From the NCBI RefSeq assembly GCF_900169275.1, contig NZ_FXZC01000003.1:62001-126000 (forward strand): a stretch of 64,000 nt of DNA, written 5' to 3'. Positions 16,350 through 24,918 of the stretch are shown piece after piece (within the stretch, counting starts at the first letter, position 1; each line of letters starts with the position of its first letter). The translations under genes were made by a program, and so were the position numbers. Below the pieces are notes generated by a model that searched no databases, was not told where the DNA came from, and was given only the letters and a program-made list of their open reading frames with translations. This DNA comes from Brevibacterium casei CIP 102111. GTDB taxonomy: Bacteria; Actinomycetota; Actinomycetes; Actinomycetales; Brevibacteriaceae.

Positions 16350-16396
16350 GGACGCTCAGTGTCGATCTGCCGGCCCAGAATCGACACTCAGCGTCC
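16350..16396. repeat. Extended palindrome in convergent intergenic region
   Basis: Two 17-nt arms (16350-16366 and 16380-16396) pair with a single C/C mismatch, with a 13-nt loop containing GCCGGC. There is no T-run on either strand. It lies between converging genes, so it may be a bidirectional terminator. Its long, nearly perfect, GC-balanced form also fits a repetitive extragenic palindrome. Confidence 0.6.
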
Positions 16397-16447
16397 TGGA
16401 CACGGCCGCTGGACGCCGGTGACTCTCAGCAGATGGAGCCGGTCTGG

Positions 16448-17593
16448 TCAGGCCTCGCGGTCGAACTCTGGTCGTTCGCGGTGGAGCGCGGTGACGAGGT
16501 CGCCGCCGATCGCACCGAAAAGTGTGCGCGCCCAGATGCTCCGGGCCTCGACGTAGGGCCTGTCGCCGTCGAAGATCCACTGCAGTTCGCGCCCGGCGGC
16601 GAGGTCCTCTGCGCACATCCGGCACACGGGCACGCGGATGCTCTGCCCGTCGGCGTCGACCCGGGAGGTCGACTGCGCCTCACCGTGGAGCGGGTTGACC
16701 GTGCACAGGCTCTCCGGAAGGCTGCCCGTGCGACCGCGCCTCCTCCGGCCACCGCGCTGCGCCTCGGCGATCTCCCTGCCCGCCTGGCGGATGAGGACCA
16801 TGGCCCCGGCGAGGTCGATCCGCGACGAGCTCGTGTCGTCGACGATGCGGCGGGCGATCTGGTAGGCGTCGAGGGCCCGCTCGACGCGGTCGGCATCGGC
16901 GGCGGGCAGGTCCGCGGTGTGGAGGCGGTCGATCGACTCGGCCAATGCCGTCGTGTCGTCGCTGATCGAATCCCGCAGCGAGTCGCGCTGGAGGGTGTCG
17001 ACGCGGTCGAGGAGCCGCGAGGGCAGTCGGTAGGCCGCGCCCTGCCGGCGACGGCGCAACAGCCAGACACCGGCGATGACGAGGGCGAGGACGAGGATGG
17101 AGCCGCCGAGGAGGAGCGGGGCGAGTGATCCCGAACCGCTGTCTACGACGACTTCGCTGCCGGGCACCTCCTGCCCCGTGCCCGCCTGCGCCTCGGTGCG
17201 CTCCTGCGGATCGGCGTAGTAGCCGAGGAGGATGTTGAGCTTCGTCGTCGACGGGGTCGAGACGTTCCACTCCCCCATGGCGTTCGTGTACTGGTCCATG
17301 ACCTCGATCTTCTGGTCCGTGTCCGCAAACGTCTGGTCGGCGATGAGACCGTCGGTGCCGTTGATCATGACGAAGGCCCCCTCGCCGCCGTGGGCGACCT
17401 TGACCTGCTGGAGCAGCTCGCGATCAACGCTCGGGGCGTCGACGGCGATGACGTAGACGGGGAAGTCGAGACCCTCGACCGTCGTCGTCGCCTTCTCCAT
17501 CAGGGCGGGGTTGAGCCGGTCGGCGACGGCCGGGTCGATCCAGAACGGATCGGCCCCCAGCGCCTCGGCGATCTGCTCTCCGGTCGCGGTCAT
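16448..17593 (-). CDS. Membrane protein C of a three-paralogue operon, with CHCC metal-site motif
   Basis: This 381-aa protein is of unknown function. Residues 1-110 are a soluble alpha/beta domain (ADPFWIDP ... FPVYVIAVDAP ... GAFVMINGT) shared with both upstream neighbours. A single membrane helix lies at about 157-179, followed by RRRR, so the C-terminus should be inside and the N-terminal domain outside, although no signal peptide is seen. A helical cytoplasmic region leads to Cys297-X5-His303-X20-Cys324-X2-Cys327, probably a zinc site, with the same spacing as in gene A. The ATG start overlaps the stop of gene B. The N-terminal domain loosely recalls TPM or Rv1476-type membrane proteins. 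Confidence 0.75.
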   Translation of the reverse strand: MTATGEQIAEALGADPFWIDPAVADRLNPALMEKATTTVEGLDFPVYVIAVDAPSVDRELLQQVKVAHGGEGAFVMINGTDGLIADQTFADTDQKIEVMDQYTNAMGEWNVSTPSTTKLNILLGYYADPQERTEAQAGTGQEVPGSEVVVDSGSGSLAPLLLGGSILVLALVIAGVWLLRRRRQGAAYRLPSRLLDRVDTLQRDSLRDSISDDTTALAESIDRLHTADLPAADADRVERALDAYQIARRIVDDTSSSRIDLAGAMVLIRQAGREIAEAQRGGRRRRGRTGSLPESLCTVNPLHGEAQSTSRVDADGQSIRVPVCRMCAEDLAAGRELQWIFDGDRPYVEARSIWARTLFGAIGGDLVTALHRERPEFDREA

Positions 17594-18405
17594 CGGCGCC
17601 TCCCTCCGGTCGGTCCCGACCGCACGGGCGCACCCTTCCGACTGCGGACCCTGCGCACGACCCACACGAGGAGAATCGCGGCGGGCACGCCGAGGACGAG
17701 GCCGAAGCCGACAGAGGTGATCGCGGACACCGCAGGGTAGGCGAGCTCCTCGGGTCGCTGCTCATCGCTGCGCTCGTCGACGTACTCGAGCTCGGCGTAG
17801 GGTTCGTCGACCTCGGTCTGCTTGAGCACCCGCACCCAGTCCAGCGCCCTGCCGGGCGGGGTGGAATCCGCGGCCGGCCGGGGGTAGTCGACGATCCTTC
17901 GTTCGATGCCCTTGTCCGCGACGTCCTCACTGGTGCTGCCGACGACGAGCACAGTCGCCTTCTCCTCCGGCAGCTCCCGGGCGATGCGGGCGGCGACGAG
18001 CTTCCCCTCACCGTCGGCGTCGTCGAGATCGGACAGCGTCATGAACGCGACGTAGACGGGGACCTCGGACCCGTCGAGTTCGTCGCGCAGGGTGTCGAGT
18101 TCGGGGTCGGTGACCGCCCACGCCTGGTACGCGTCGACGTAGATCGGGTCGGAGGCGAGGTCCTCGGCGATCGTGCGGTAGCGGGTCCGGTCGTAGTCGG
18201 CGTCGACGCGGGACTCGATGCGGTCGGAGTAGATCGAGTCGACGCGGATGTCGTCGCTGTTCGCCCGCTCGATGCGCTCGTCCTTCGCGTCGTCGAAGAG
18301 GGAGACGCTCCAGACGATCGCCCCGGCGGTGACCGCGGAGAAGACGACGGCGGCGATCGCGATGCGGATGAGGAGGGCAGTGCGGGAGGCACCGGAGCGT
18401 GTCAT
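17590..18405 (-). CDS. Membrane protein B of the three-paralogue operon
   Basis: This 271-aa protein of unknown function has an N-terminal membrane helix at about 10-30. A soluble domain with the shared signature follows (SDPIYVDAYQAW ... EVPVYVAFMTL ... ATVLVVGS), and a second membrane helix at about 232-254 precedes a basic tail. The two helices place the domain outside the membrane. Unlike A and C it lacks the cytoplasmic CHCC region. Both ends overlap the neighbouring genes by ATGA, so all three are made together and probably form one complex. Confidence 0.75.
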   Translation of the reverse strand: MTRSGASRTALLIRIAIAAVVFSAVTAGAIVWSVSLFDDAKDERIERANSDDIRVDSIYSDRIESRVDADYDRTRYRTIAEDLASDPIYVDAYQAWAVTDPELDTLRDELDGSEVPVYVAFMTLSDLDDADGEGKLVAARIARELPEEKATVLVVGSTSEDVADKGIERRIVDYPRPAADSTPPGRALDWVRVLKQTEVDEPYAELEYVDERSDEQRPEELAYPAVSAITSVGFGLVLGVPAAILLVWVVRRVRSRKGAPVRSGPTGGRRR

Positions 18406-19649
18406 GACCGCCTCCCCGTCCGGACTGGGCGTTCGGCACCGGGCACGCCGTCGTCGAGGATGGCGTCCTCGAGCGGGGTGAAGCTGCCGAACCCGGAGAG
18501 CGCGTAGGCGTCGTCGCGCCGGAAGTAGGGCACGGGTCGGGAGGTGAGGATAGTCGGGTCCTTCGGCACCATAAGGCAGACGGGGTCGTGTCCGGCGTCG
18601 AGGTCGGCGATGCACGTCTGACAGGCATCGATGGTGAGCACAGTCCCCGACTGCTTCCACGCGATGCTCTCCACGGGCTTCGTATGCGCGGGGAAGAAGT
18701 AGCAGAACTCGGGCGCGGCGGTCTCGGCCGATGCCGCTCGGCGGCCGAGGCCGTTCATCGCCCGCAGCGCCCTGTCGGTGCGCACGAGGGCCCAGATCGC
18801 CTGGCGGTGGGAGTGGTCGGGAGAGGACGCCCAGTCGGGGTGGGCATCGGTGACCGCGTCGATGGCCCGCTGCACGCGCAGCCCGCGGTCGCGGATCGCC
18901 CAGCCCTCCTCGTCGGCGGAGGTGGGCTCCGGGAAGGGCTCGAGCGCCCGCGTGACCTCGGGGACGAGGCGGTGACGGCGGACGAGCTCCGGTTCGGTCG
19001 TCAGCTCCGACTTCCACCGGTACCGCGTCTTCCGGGTGAGCACCCACGCGGTGAGCCCGAGGGCGGCGAGGGTGGAGACGCCGAAGACGATGCCGTCGGG
19101 GTTGCCGAGGTCGAGGCCGGTCGCCTCGATGTAGTCCCCCCGTGACTCGCCGACGTCGACCGGGTCGAAGTCGGGCAGCGGCGGTGCCGGTTCCCCTGTC
19201 GCGGCGGCGACGAGGACGCGGAGGTGGTAGTCGACGGCGAGCTCGATGGGGAGGAAGTCGTCGCTTGACGAGCGCTGCAGGACCTGGGAGTTCGGCGGCA
19301 CGCTCGGACCGTTCCCATCGACGAGGTAGGACCGGCTGCGGGCGGAGGTCTCGGCCTCGGTGAAGAGGACGAGAGCCTGGTCCTCTCCCGTCCGGTCGAA
19401 CATCTCGAAGGCGAGGTCGGCGGTGAACGCGTCCCACTGGTCGTGGTAGCCGATCCAGATCTCCGGAGTCACGGCGACGAAGACGGGGAGTCCGGATCGG
19501 GCAGCGTTCTCGGTCGCCGTCTCGACCGCGCTCCGCTGCCTGTCGGTGAGACCGGGGGCGAGCGTGGGGTCGACCCAGAGCGGGCCGGTGTCCCAGGCCC
19601 CTCTGATGCGGTCCCGCAGCTGTCCGAGCAGGCGGTCGGTCGTCGTCAT
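18402..19649 (-). CDS. Membrane protein A of the three-paralogue operon, with CHCC metal-site motif
   Basis: This 415-aa protein is the first gene of the operon. The N-terminal domain (GPLWVDPTLAPGL ... LPVFVAVTPE ... ALVLF) matches those of B and C. There is one membrane helix at about 195-214, followed by a basic stretch. The cytoplasmic part ends with Cys316-X5-His322-X20-Cys343-X2-Cys346, the same spacing as in gene C, then a DLDAGHD segment. The start MTTTDR was preferred to the longer frame because of codon context and the match to the paralogues. I do not recognise a named family. Confidence 0.75.
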   Translation of the reverse strand: MTTTDRLLGQLRDRIRGAWDTGPLWVDPTLAPGLTDRQRSAVETATENAARSGLPVFVAVTPEIWIGYHDQWDAFTADLAFEMFDRTGEDQALVLFTEAETSARSRSYLVDGNGPSVPPNSQVLQRSSSDDFLPIELAVDYHLRVLVAAATGEPAPPLPDFDPVDVGESRGDYIEATGLDLGNPDGIVFGVSTLAALGLTAWVLTRKTRYRWKSELTTEPELVRRHRLVPEVTRALEPFPEPTSADEEGWAIRDRGLRVQRAIDAVTDAHPDWASSPDHSHRQAIWALVRTDRALRAMNGLGRRAASAETAAPEFCYFFPAHTKPVESIAWKQSGTVLTIDACQTCIADLDAGHDPVCLMVPKDPTILTSRPVPYFRRDDAYALSGFGSFTPLEDAILDDGVPGAERPVRTGRRS

Positions 19650-19740
19650 GGTTCCAACTCTACGGTGGGCGCTCACACCTGTTGTCACAGCCATGGTGCG
19701 GATCTGCCACCTGCCGCCCGGACAGGGCGCTGGGACGACG

Positions 19741-19773
19741 CGAGCCCCACAGCCGGATCGGCTGCGGGGCTCG
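19741..19773 (-). terminator. Terminator hairpin after rplL
   Basis: A 14-position stem (13 paired, one A/C mismatch) with a 5-nt loop, 35 nt past the rplL stop in the direction of transcription. It separates rplJL from the membrane-protein operon on the same strand. Confidence 0.65.
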
Positions 19774-19808
19774 TGCCTCTGCGGTCAGTCAGGCTGCCGC
19801 GAAGGTGA

Positions 19809-20195
19809 TCACTTGAGGGTGACGGTCGCGCCGGCAGCCTCGAGGGTCTCCTTGGCCTTCTCGGCGTCTTCCTTCGAAGCGCCTTCGAGGACGGCCTTGG
19901 GGGCGCCGTCGACGAGGTCCTTGGCTTCCTTCAGTCCGAGCGAGGTGAGTCCACGGACTTCCTTGATGACGGGGACCTTCTTGTCGCCGGCCGATTCGAG
20001 GATGACGTCGAACTCGGTCTTCTCTTCAGCGGCGGCTTCTCCGCCACCGGCTGCCGGAGCGGCAACGGCGACAGCGGCCGGGGCAGCGGCCTCGACGTCG
20101 AATTCCTCTTCGAACTTCTTGACGAAGTCGGAGAGCTCGATGAGGGTGAGCTCCTTGAAAGCTTCGATGAGCTCGTCTGCAGTGAGCTTAGCCAT
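19809..20195 (-). CDS. rplL: 50S ribosomal protein L7/L12
   Basis: This 128-aa stalk protein recruits translation GTPases. The N-terminal dimerisation domain ([21 protein letters not shown]) is joined by an Ala/Gly hinge to the C-terminal factor-binding domain with the [14 protein letters not shown] motif. The ATG of MAKLT is used rather than a TTG three codons upstream; an AAGGA Shine-Dalgarno lies 9 nt before it. It is in an operon with rplJ, 57 bp upstream. Confidence 0.98.
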   Translation of the reverse strand: MAKLTADELIEAFKELTLIELSDFVKKFEEEFDVEAAAPAAVAVAAPAAGGGEAAAEEKTEFDVILESAGDKKVPVIKEVRGLTSLGLKEAKDLVDGAPKAVLEGASKEDAEKAKETLEAAGATVTLK

Positions 20196-20252
20196 GGTGG
20201 CCAATCCTTCCTGTGGTGGTCACCTGCGGTGACCGGGTTGATGGGGTGATGC

Positions 20253-20786
20253 TCAGGCGTCTTCGGCAGGAGCGGAGTCCTGCTTCTCGCGGAGGGCATC
20301 GACAGTGCGCGCGGCCTTGACCAGCGGAGCGGTGAAGAGGTAAGCCGCCTGGTGGAGGCTTGCCTTCATGGCACCGGCTGCCTTCGCAAGCAGCACTTCG
20401 CGGGATTCGAGGTCGGCGAGCTGGTTGACATTCTCAGCGCTGAGGGCGGCACCGTCGAAGTAGCCACCCTTGACGACGAGCTGAGAATTCGCCTTGGCAA
20501 AGTTACGCAGAGCCTTGGCAGCCTCAGGCGGTTCGCCGTTGACGAACGCGATCGCGGTGGGCCCGTTGAGGAGCTCATCGAGACCGGTCACGCCGGCTTC
20601 CTTGGCTGCAATCTTGGTCAGCGTATTCTTTACCACGGCGTAGCTGACGTTCTCACCAAGAGAGACGCGCAGCTCTTTCATCTGCGCGACGGTGAGACCG
20701 CGGTACTCGGTCAGCAATACAGCGTCGGAGTTCTCAAACTGCTGCTTGAGCTCCTCGACTGCGGCTGCCTTGTCTGGCCTCGCCAT
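20253..20786 (-). CDS. rplJ: 50S ribosomal protein L10
   Basis: This 177-aa protein anchors L7/L12 dimers to the ribosome. The family N-terminus is [13 protein letters not shown], and the core has [17 protein letters not shown] and [13 protein letters not shown]. The C-terminal helix that binds L12 is present. AAAGGA precedes the ATG; the longer open frame upstream is leader RNA. L10, or the L10-L12 complex, is known in several bacteria to bind the rplJ leader and repress its own operon, and the leader here has the features expected for that. Confidence 0.98.
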   Translation of the reverse strand: MARPDKAAAVEELKQQFENSDAVLLTEYRGLTVAQMKELRVSLGENVSYAVVKNTLTKIAAKEAGVTGLDELLNGPTAIAFVNGEPPEAAKALRNFAKANSQLVVKGGYFDGAALSAENVNQLADLESREVLLAKAAGAMKASLHQAAYLFTAPLVKAARTVDALREKQDSAPAEDA

Positions 20787-20945
20787 GGTATTCCTTTCGT
20801 ACAGGCGCCGGTCTGCGTCCCGACAACGAAAAAAGCGCTCCACGCAGGTACGCGCGAAACGCTTCGAGGCTGAGAACGAGGTTCTCACTGAAGGATCTCT
20901 GGCTCACCTGCGAGGGTCACTCCTTGCGGAGTCTTCGTCTGCGGG
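20787..20945 (-). promoter_or_regulatory. L10-type leader RNA of the rplJL operon
   Basis: The leader contains three stems in order of transcription. First is ACTCC-GCAA-GGAGT (20919-20932) with a GNRA-type tetraloop. Second is a 7-bp stem TGAGAAC-CTC-GTTCTCA (20871-20887). Third is a 13-bp terminator-like hairpin followed by a U-run. The segment CGCAGGTG (20905-20912) can pair with TACCTGCG in the loop and descending arm of the last hairpin, offering an alternative fold. This matches the logic of L10-controlled attenuation known from Bacillus, but the exact L10 site was not verified. Confidence 0.65.
20829..20864 (-). terminator. Intrinsic terminator/attenuator inside the rplJ leader
   Basis: The stem occupies 20833-20864: 13 pairs (three of them G-U), a 6-nt loop, then six consecutive U on the RNA, the last two of the stem plus four more. 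It ends about 43 nt before the rplJ start codon, so it lies inside the leader rather than after a gene. Confidence 0.75.
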
Positions 20946-21006
20946 CACAGGGATCCGATGGCGGATTCATGCATTCCCACAGAGACCGACGGTCTTCGGT
21001 GTCTCC

Positions 21007-21037
21007 AGCTTAGCCAGTCCCCCCGCGCTCAGTCCAA
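21007..21037 (-). promoter_or_regulatory. Possible promoter of rplJL
   Basis: Minus strand TTGGAC, a 19-nt spacer and TAAGCT, upstream of the L10 leader. The spacer is longer than ideal, so this is a tentative assignment. Confidence 0.35.
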
Positions 21038-21085
21038 TCGGGAGCCGTCGCTCCCCCGGAGACACTGGTCACATCACCTAAGTCC

Positions 21086-21955
21086 TCATGCGGTATGCGA
21101 ACGCAGAAAAGGAACGAGAGATTCGACGAGCTCACCGGGAGCCTCCTCAGCCACGTGGTGACCGGAATCGATCGAATGCCCCGTGAGGCAATCGGCCCAC
21201 TCACGCCAGATCTCCAACGGATCGCCGTAGAGGTCTTCGAGGTCGTCGCGGCGCGACCAGAGGATCTGCACCGGCATCCGCAGGCGTCTGCCGGCGGCTC
21301 TGTCCGCCTCCTCGTCAGCCCGATCAACGGTGAGTCCCGCTCGATAGTCCTCGAGCATCGCCGTGACCACCTCGGGATCGCGGGTCGCTCGGCGGAACTC
21401 CGCGAAGTTCTCCTCCCCCATCACAGCGGGGTCGCCGGAATACCAGGCATCCGGATCGGCGTTGATCACGCGCTCTGGCACCTCGGGCTGTGCGAAGAAG
21501 AACCAGTGCCACCATTGCGCGGCGAACTTCGCATCCGCCCGTCGCAGGTGCTCACTGATCGGCACACAGTCGATCAGGACGGCCGCCTGCGTCCGTTCGG
21601 GGCAGTCGAGAGCGAGCCGCAGACCCACGTAGCTGCCCCGGTCGTGACCGACGATGCTGAAGCGCTCGTGGCCGAGGGCGGTCATGACCGTCGCGATGTC
21701 TCCAGCTGAGGCACGTTTGGAATGCGGCCGATGATCCGGCGCCGGGCGCGGTCCGCGCGATCGCCCATAGCCTCTGAGGTCCGGGACGACCACCGTGAAG
21801 CCGGCACGGACGAGAGCCGGCGCAACGGCGTACCACGTCGACCCGGTACGCGGGTGACCGTGGAGGAGGACGACGGCCGGGCCATCCCCACCATGGCGGA
21901 CATAGATCTCAGCGTCGCCGGTCCCAAAGGTCTCCGCGGTGAATGACTCGAACAT
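21086..21955 (-). CDS. Alpha/beta hydrolase of the fluoroacetate dehalogenase/epoxide hydrolase family
   Basis: This 289-aa alpha/beta hydrolase has the oxyanion segment LLHGHPRTGSTWY, the PDLRGYGRS motif and nucleophile Asp105 in GHDRGS. A WHWFFFAQPEVPE cap segment resembles the His-Trp of fluoroacetate dehalogenase, and the catalytic His lies in SGHHVAEEAP. The first carboxylate-binding Arg (Arg106) is present, but the second Arg of true fluoroacetate dehalogenases is Tyr109 here. Haloacetate is therefore uncertain and an epoxide or other ester-like substrate is possible. The start MFESF matches family N-termini; the Shine-Dalgarno is weak. Confidence 0.82.
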   Translation of the reverse strand: MFESFTAETFGTGDAEIYVRHGGDGPAVVLLHGHPRTGSTWYAVAPALVRAGFTVVVPDLRGYGRSRGPRPAPDHRPHSKRASAGDIATVMTALGHERFSIVGHDRGSYVGLRLALDCPERTQAAVLIDCVPISEHLRRADAKFAAQWWHWFFFAQPEVPERVINADPDAWYSGDPAVMGEENFAEFRRATRDPEVVTAMLEDYRAGLTVDRADEEADRAAGRRLRMPVQILWSRRDDLEDLYGDPLEIWREWADCLTGHSIDSGHHVAEEAPGELVESLVPFLRSHTA

Positions 21956-22007
21956 GGAGTCATGGTCGCATGCCGCCCTGACATGACCCTTCCCTGACAC
22001 ACATGGG

Positions 22008-22050
22008 AGGACCGTGCCGGCGTTCGCAGCGGACGACGGCACGGTCCTCG
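22008..22050 (-). terminator. Terminator hairpin after adh
   Basis: Thirteen perfect base pairs (22008-22020 with 22038-22050) and a 17-nt loop, about 37 nt past the alcohol dehydrogenase stop codon in the direction of transcription. Confidence 0.65.
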
Positions 22051-22086
22051 GTCGGTGTGGGCGGAAGCGGGCACCGCCTCGGCGGG

Positions 22087-23106
22087 TCAGAACTCGATGA
22101 CGACGCGACCGTCGATCTTCGCGTGGAGCATCTCATCGAAGACGGCGTTGATGTCCTCGAGGGGGCGCTTGGAGTAGGTCGGGTGGATCTTGCCGGCTGC
22201 GTAGAACTCGAGGGCCTCGACCATGTCCTGGCGGGTGCCGACGATCGATCCGCGAATCGTCAGGCCCTTGAGGACGATGTCGAAGATCGGGGCCGGGAAG
22301 TCGCCCGGGGGCAGGCCGTTGAAGACGATCGTGCCGCCTCGGCGGGTCATGCCGATCGCCTGCCCGAACGCTGCCGGGTGGACGGCGGTGACGAGCACGC
22401 CGTGGCTGCCGCCGATCTTCTCCTGGATGACCTCGGCCGGGTCCTCGGCGAAGGCGTTGACGGTGATCTCCGCCCCGTGCTTCTTCGCCAGGGCGAGCTT
22501 GTCGTCGGCGACGTCGACGGCGACGACGCGCATGCCCATGGCCACCGCGTACTGGACGGCGATGTGCCCGAGCCCGCCGATGCCGGAGATGACGACCCAC
22601 TGTCCGGGTTTGACCTCGGTGCGTTTGAGTCCCTTGTAGACGGTCACTCCGGCGCAGAGGACGGGGGCGATCTCATAGGGGTCGGCGCCGTCGGGGATGA
22701 CGGCGGCGAACTTCTCGTCGACGAGCATGTACTCCCCGAACGACCCGTCGACGCCGTAACCGCCGTTGACCTGGGATTCGCAGAGCGTCTCCCAGCCCTG
22801 CCGACAGTGCTCGCAGACTCCGCAGGCCGCCCACAGCCAGGCGTTGCCGACCATCTGGCCGACCTCGACCTCGGTGACCCCTTCGCCGACCTTCTCGACG
22901 ATGCCGACGCCTTCGTGGCCGGGGATGAGGGGCACCTTCGGCTTGACGGGCCAGTCCCCGTGGGCGGCGTGGAGGTCGGTATGGCACACGCCCGAGGCGA
23001 TAAGCCTGACCAGGGCCTGACCCGGACCCGGCTCCGGAATCGGGTTGTCCCCGACGACGAGGTCCTCGCCGAATCCTTCTACGACTGCTGCTTTCATTGC
23101 CGACAT
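22087..23106 (-). CDS. adhP: Zinc-dependent NAD alcohol dehydrogenase, AdhP type
   Basis: This 339-aa medium-chain dehydrogenase has the catalytic zinc ligands in SGVCHTDLHAAHGDW and PGHEGVG. The structural zinc lobe is CGVCEHCRQGWETLC, and the third catalytic ligand lies in LCAGVTVYK. The dinucleotide fold begins at GIGGLGHIAVQYA. The pattern is that of bacterial ethanol-active AdhP enzymes, which oxidise primary alcohols to aldehydes. The ATG at 23106 is chosen because AAGGAG sits 6 nt upstream; an ATG directly before it would be only 3 nt away. It lies downstream of ald, so together they take ethanol to acetate. Confidence 0.92.
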   Translation of the reverse strand: MSAMKAAVVEGFGEDLVVGDNPIPEPGPGQALVRLIASGVCHTDLHAAHGDWPVKPKVPLIPGHEGVGIVEKVGEGVTEVEVGQMVGNAWLWAACGVCEHCRQGWETLCESQVNGGYGVDGSFGEYMLVDEKFAAVIPDGADPYEIAPVLCAGVTVYKGLKRTEVKPGQWVVISGIGGLGHIAVQYAVAMGMRVVAVDVADDKLALAKKHGAEITVNAFAEDPAEVIQEKIGGSHGVLVTAVHPAAFGQAIGMTRRGGTIVFNGLPPGDFPAPIFDIVLKGLTIRGSIVGTRQDMVEALEFYAAGKIHPTYSKRPLEDINAVFDEMLHAKIDGRVVIEF

Positions 23107-23247
23107 CATCGACTCCTTCGTTGTGATGGGGTGGTTCCGGGGTTTCGCTTGGAGGGGCGGCGTTCGCCGAGGTGGGAGTGGCTGCGATGGGGCGGATGCA
23201 CTGGGTGGAGGGGAATACGGAGGACCGCCGAGGCGGTCGGCCGTGAC

Positions 23248-23280
23248 GGTCCTGCGCGCTGGGGTCCGGCGCGCAGGACC
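23248..23280 (-). terminator. 12-bp hairpin between ald and adh
   Basis: Perfect 12-bp stem (23248-23259 with 23269-23280), 9-nt loop, beginning 14 nt after the aldehyde dehydrogenase stop. It may limit read-through from ald into adhP, giving different expression of the two. Confidence 0.6.
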
Positions 23281-23294
23281 GGCGGGAGGTCGGC

Positions 23295-24818
<1,524 letters not shown>

Positions 24819-24880
24819 GGCAACTCCTTTGCTGCGATGTCCTCGGGAGTGATCCCCGATTGACGATCACGCTACAGAGG

Positions 24881-24903
24881 GCAACGTTGCATGAGCGTTG
24901 CAT
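24881..24903 (-). promoter_or_regulatory. Putative operator upstream of ald (direct repeats, one helical turn apart)
   Basis: Two copies of CGTTGCAT start at 24885 and 24896, exactly 11 bp apart, and the first overlaps the palindrome GCAACGTTGC at 24881-24890. The site lies about 65-85 bp upstream of the ald start codon, where the adjacent GAF regulator could bind. Function inferred from position and symmetry. Confidence 0.45.
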
Positions 24904-24918
24904 CGCCGAGGCGGGACC

